Origin: an uncultured Ulvibacter sp.
GTDB lineage: Bacteria > Bacteroidota > Bacteroidia > Flavobacteriales > Flavobacteriaceae
Reading direction: 5' to 3'
NCBI GenBank assembly: GCA_938041335.1
Contig: CALIAF010000023.1
Location: forward strand, 21,517 to 85,516
DNA length: 64,000 nt
The notes beneath the pieces were generated by a model. It worked only from the letters and a program-made list of their open reading frames with translations. It was not told the origin of the DNA and did not search any database. Below, piece by piece: positions 62,119-64,000 of this stretch. Each line of letters begins with the position of its first letter. The stretch's first letter is position 1. Position numbers and translations under genes: made by a program.

Positions 62119-64000
62119 ATGAAAAATTTTTACTCTACCATCGTACAAATTGGGTCATGTATAGTTAGACCAGAAATAATTAGGAAAGGTGCAATTTCAT
62201 TTATAATGATTGCACTTTTTTTATTTACAGGCACTTCAATAGTTGCTCAAACATTTCCACCCTGTATAGATGGTAATTCTGAGGATTGGAGTAATGTTCA
62301 ATTACAAGACCATCCTAATTATACCCATAAAACGGATGTTTTCACTGGCAATATGGATGATATCTATACAGGCTCTAAGGATTTTAAACTATTTGGCCCG
62401 AATAATAATGATACTGCTTATAACGAATGGACATTCAGTCCCATGCAAGCCAAGAGTGATATAATGAATGCAGCGGCCGTTGTTCTGACAGGTATTACTT
62501 CAGACTTAAATTGTACAAGTTCATTTGGTGATTATGACCCCAGTCATACCTACCTCTTTTTTGCGGGTGATAGACAAAGTAATAATGGAACTGGGTATAC
62601 TGGATTTTGGTTCTTGATAGATGGATCCACCCCTACAGTAGGAATGAACGGTCAAAATATTTTTGATCCGCCTCACAATGGCACTGCCCAAAATCCTGGA
62701 GATTTATTGATATTGGCTAATTTTGAAAGTGGAGGTAGAGATGCAGTGGTTACAGTATTACAGTGGGTAGGTCCGGGTAATGGAACAGAGGGCAACAATA
62801 ATTCATTAATTGTAGTGAACAATGCTGCACAGGTAGGCCAAAATAATATGGGTACTACTGATATCCCTTCTAATTTTGTAGTAGATGGACGCACAGAATA
62901 TGACACGAATTTGTTTTATGAAGGTGTTATTGATTTAACCGAAATATTCAATTTACAAAATGATTCTCTTTGTCAAGCTACTTGGTTGTTAGAAACCAGA
63001 TCGTCTAAAGAAATTACGGCAGATTTAAAAGATTTTGTTGCTGGTGGTTTTGATTTAGCTCCTACCTTGGATGTAACTGATGATGAAGTTTGTGAAGGAG
63101 ATATAGCCAGTTTAACGGCTACCCTTTCACAGGGAGACCCTCTGGATTATACATTTACTTGGGCTCCTGATAATGGGAATTTTACTGGACAAGGGTCAGA
63201 TACAATTACATTTGATCCTGCGCAATTAAGTGATGCAGGTCAGTATACAGTTACAGTAACAAGTTCAACGGGATGTGAACCCGATGAAGGCCCTGGAATG
63301 GGTACTCTAATGGTAAACCCATTACCAATTATTACAGCAGATAACGCTTTATTAGAATGTACTGAACTTTCAGTCCAATTAACAGCATCGCCACCGGGAG
63401 GAATTTGGAGTGGAGCTAATGTAAGCGAACAAGGATTGTTTGACGCAACAGGTTTAGCTCCTGGCGATTATAATGTAACTTATACATTTACTGATACTAA
63501 TGAATGCACTAACAGTGACGGAGCTATAATAACAGTAAATATAGCACCAGTTTTGGATGTAACGTGCCCAGATAATGTGTCAGTTGGTTGTACAGATGAT
63601 ATTAGTACCGATTTTACCAATTGGTTAGGAGGATTTTCTTCAGATGGTGGGGGTGGAACAATTCTTGAAACATATACTGCGACTGTCGATGGAAATCCTG
63701 TTGATTTTGCAAACCTTACAGCACCAGCAGATGTATGTGGAACCGTTATAATTGTAACGCTACAAGCAACCGATGATTGTGATCAGGATGAAATGTGTTC
63801 CAGTACTTTTACGTTAGTTGCCGCAGCACAAGTAGATGTATCCGGACCAGCCGATGATCAAATCGAAGCATGTAACTATGCAGATGATGCAGCATTACAA
63901 GCAGCGTACACCGCTTGGTTAGCACAGTTCACCACCCTTGAGAATGGATGTGGCGAAGATGGAATGTTCACCAGCACCCCACCAGCAGCAGATATGAGTA
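62119..64000 (+). CDS. Giant surface adhesin-like protein, 3' end outside window
   Basis: The frame from the ATG at 62119 is open to the right edge (627 codons visible). A long N-terminus with a hydrophobic segment ending at SIVAQ acts as signal. About 275 residues of a non-repetitive domain follow (FAGDRQSNNGTGYTGFWFLIDG, DLLILANFESGGRD). Ig/PKD-like units come next (CEGDIASLTATLSQGDPLDYTFTW, YTVTVTSSTGCEPDEGPG), then HYR-like repeats with paired cysteines (CPDNVSVGCTDD, ACNYADDAALQAAYTAWLAQF). Such proteins in Flavobacteriia are exported by the type 9 system and end in a sorting domain, which would lie beyond the window. It is not in frame with anything to its left. Confidence 0.88.
   Translation, partial: MKNFYSTIVQIGSCIVRPEIIRKGAISFIMIALFLFTGTSIVAQTFPPCIDGNSEDWSNVQLQDHPNYTHKTDVFTGNMDDIYTGSKDFKLFGPNNNDTAYNEWTFSPMQAKSDIMNAAAVVLTGITSDLNCTSSFGDYDPSHTYLFFAGDRQSNNGTGYTGFWFLIDGSTPTVGMNGQNIFDPPHNGTAQNPGDLLILANFESGGRDAVVTVLQWVGPGNGTEGNNNSLIVVNNAAQVGQNNMGTTDIPSNFVVDGRTEYDTNLFYEGVIDLTEIFNLQNDSLCQATWLLETRSSKEITADLKDFVAGGFDLAPTLDVTDDEVCEGDIASLTATLSQGDPLDYTFTWAPDNGNFTGQGSDTITFDPAQLSDAGQYTVTVTSSTGCEPDEGPGMGTLMVNPLPIITADNALLECTELSVQLTASPPGGIWSGANVSEQGLFDATGLAPGDYNVTYTFTDTNECTNSDGAIITVNIAPVLDVTCPDNVSVGCTDDISTDFTNWLGGFSSDGGGGTILETYTATVDGNPVDFANLTAPADVCGTVIIVTLQATDDCDQDEMCSSTFTLVAAAQVDVSGPADDQIEACNYADDAALQAAYTAWLAQFTTLENGCGEDGMFTSTPPAADMS

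Noticed and set aside
62270..62906. Short ORFs on both strands inside the adhesin region
   Set aside because: They lie inside the adhesin frame, which is open from 62119 to the edge and encodes recognisable repeats.
1..64000. tRNA, rRNA, insertion sequence or prophage
   Set aside because: I scanned the intergenic regions for T-loop motifs and the coding regions for transposase or integrase motifs and found none.

Overview
The window is a stretch of bacterial chromosome from the phylum Bacteroidota, most likely a marine member of Flavobacteriaceae. The evidence is the low GC, dense coding, exact or near TAnnTTTG -7 promoter boxes (Bacteroidota sigma-A consensus, sometimes with TTG about 17-23 nt upstream), many lipoproteins with an SC/GC lipobox, CarboxypepD_reg-like proteins, 'regulator propeller' lipoproteins, GldL-like small membrane proteins, and a very large HYR/PKD-like surface protein that runs off the right edge. 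I see no rRNA, tRNA, CRISPR array, intact insertion sequence or prophage.

Layout. 1-2036: GHMP sugar kinase and GH109-like oxidoreductase/glycosidase. 2176-7468: lipoprotein, small outer-membrane protein, peptidase T, an MFS transporter lacking a normal start codon, and pyrD. 7473-14776: LysE exporter, HMG-CoA lyase, 5'-nucleotidase lipoprotein, haem-binding protein, and a porin / FMN-binding / membrane-protein group. 14932-23947: guaB, S41 protease, OmpH-like chaperone, three periplasmic peptidyl-prolyl isomerases and MoxR. 23966-25534: a small-membrane-protein array disrupted by an AT-rich insert that carries a lipoprotein gene with a (CT)11 tract in its signal peptide. 25828-34153: aconitase, two Crp/Fnr-type regulators, a three-repeat lipoprotein, a TlpA thioredoxin, sucC, a TerB-like protein and a fatty-acid desaturase. 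34248-46224: two propeller lipoproteins, then a same-strand block of seven poorly characterised genes (two membrane proteins, a DUF6638-like protein, an AAA+ ATPase, its neighbour, a long coiled-coil protein and an outer-membrane protein). 46272-59723: secreted pyrophosphatase, HxlR regulator with divergent membrane genes, an ABC exporter, a sirtuin without zinc cysteines, TrmH methyltransferase, RdgB, and a DEAD-box helicase with a structured leader. 60092-64000: CarboxypepD_reg-like protein, remnants of an aldehyde dehydrogenase and of rlmH, an AT-rich junction, and the start of the giant adhesin.

How the genes relate. Central metabolism is represented by aconitase, succinyl-CoA synthetase beta, IMP dehydrogenase, DHODH and HMG-CoA lyase. 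Envelope biogenesis is represented by OmpH, the PpiC/SurA-like trio, porin and surface proteins. Most operons are short. The main unexplained structure is between genes: at least ten arrays with strict 7-nt periodicity, dispersed inverted repeats around a CTTCGAC core, promoters whose -7 box ends exactly 4 nt before the ATG (probable leaderless mRNAs), and promoters embedded in upstream terminators. The strongest candidates for new biology are the heptad arrays, the slippage-prone lipoprotein signal peptides, and the AAA+/coiled-coil gene block.
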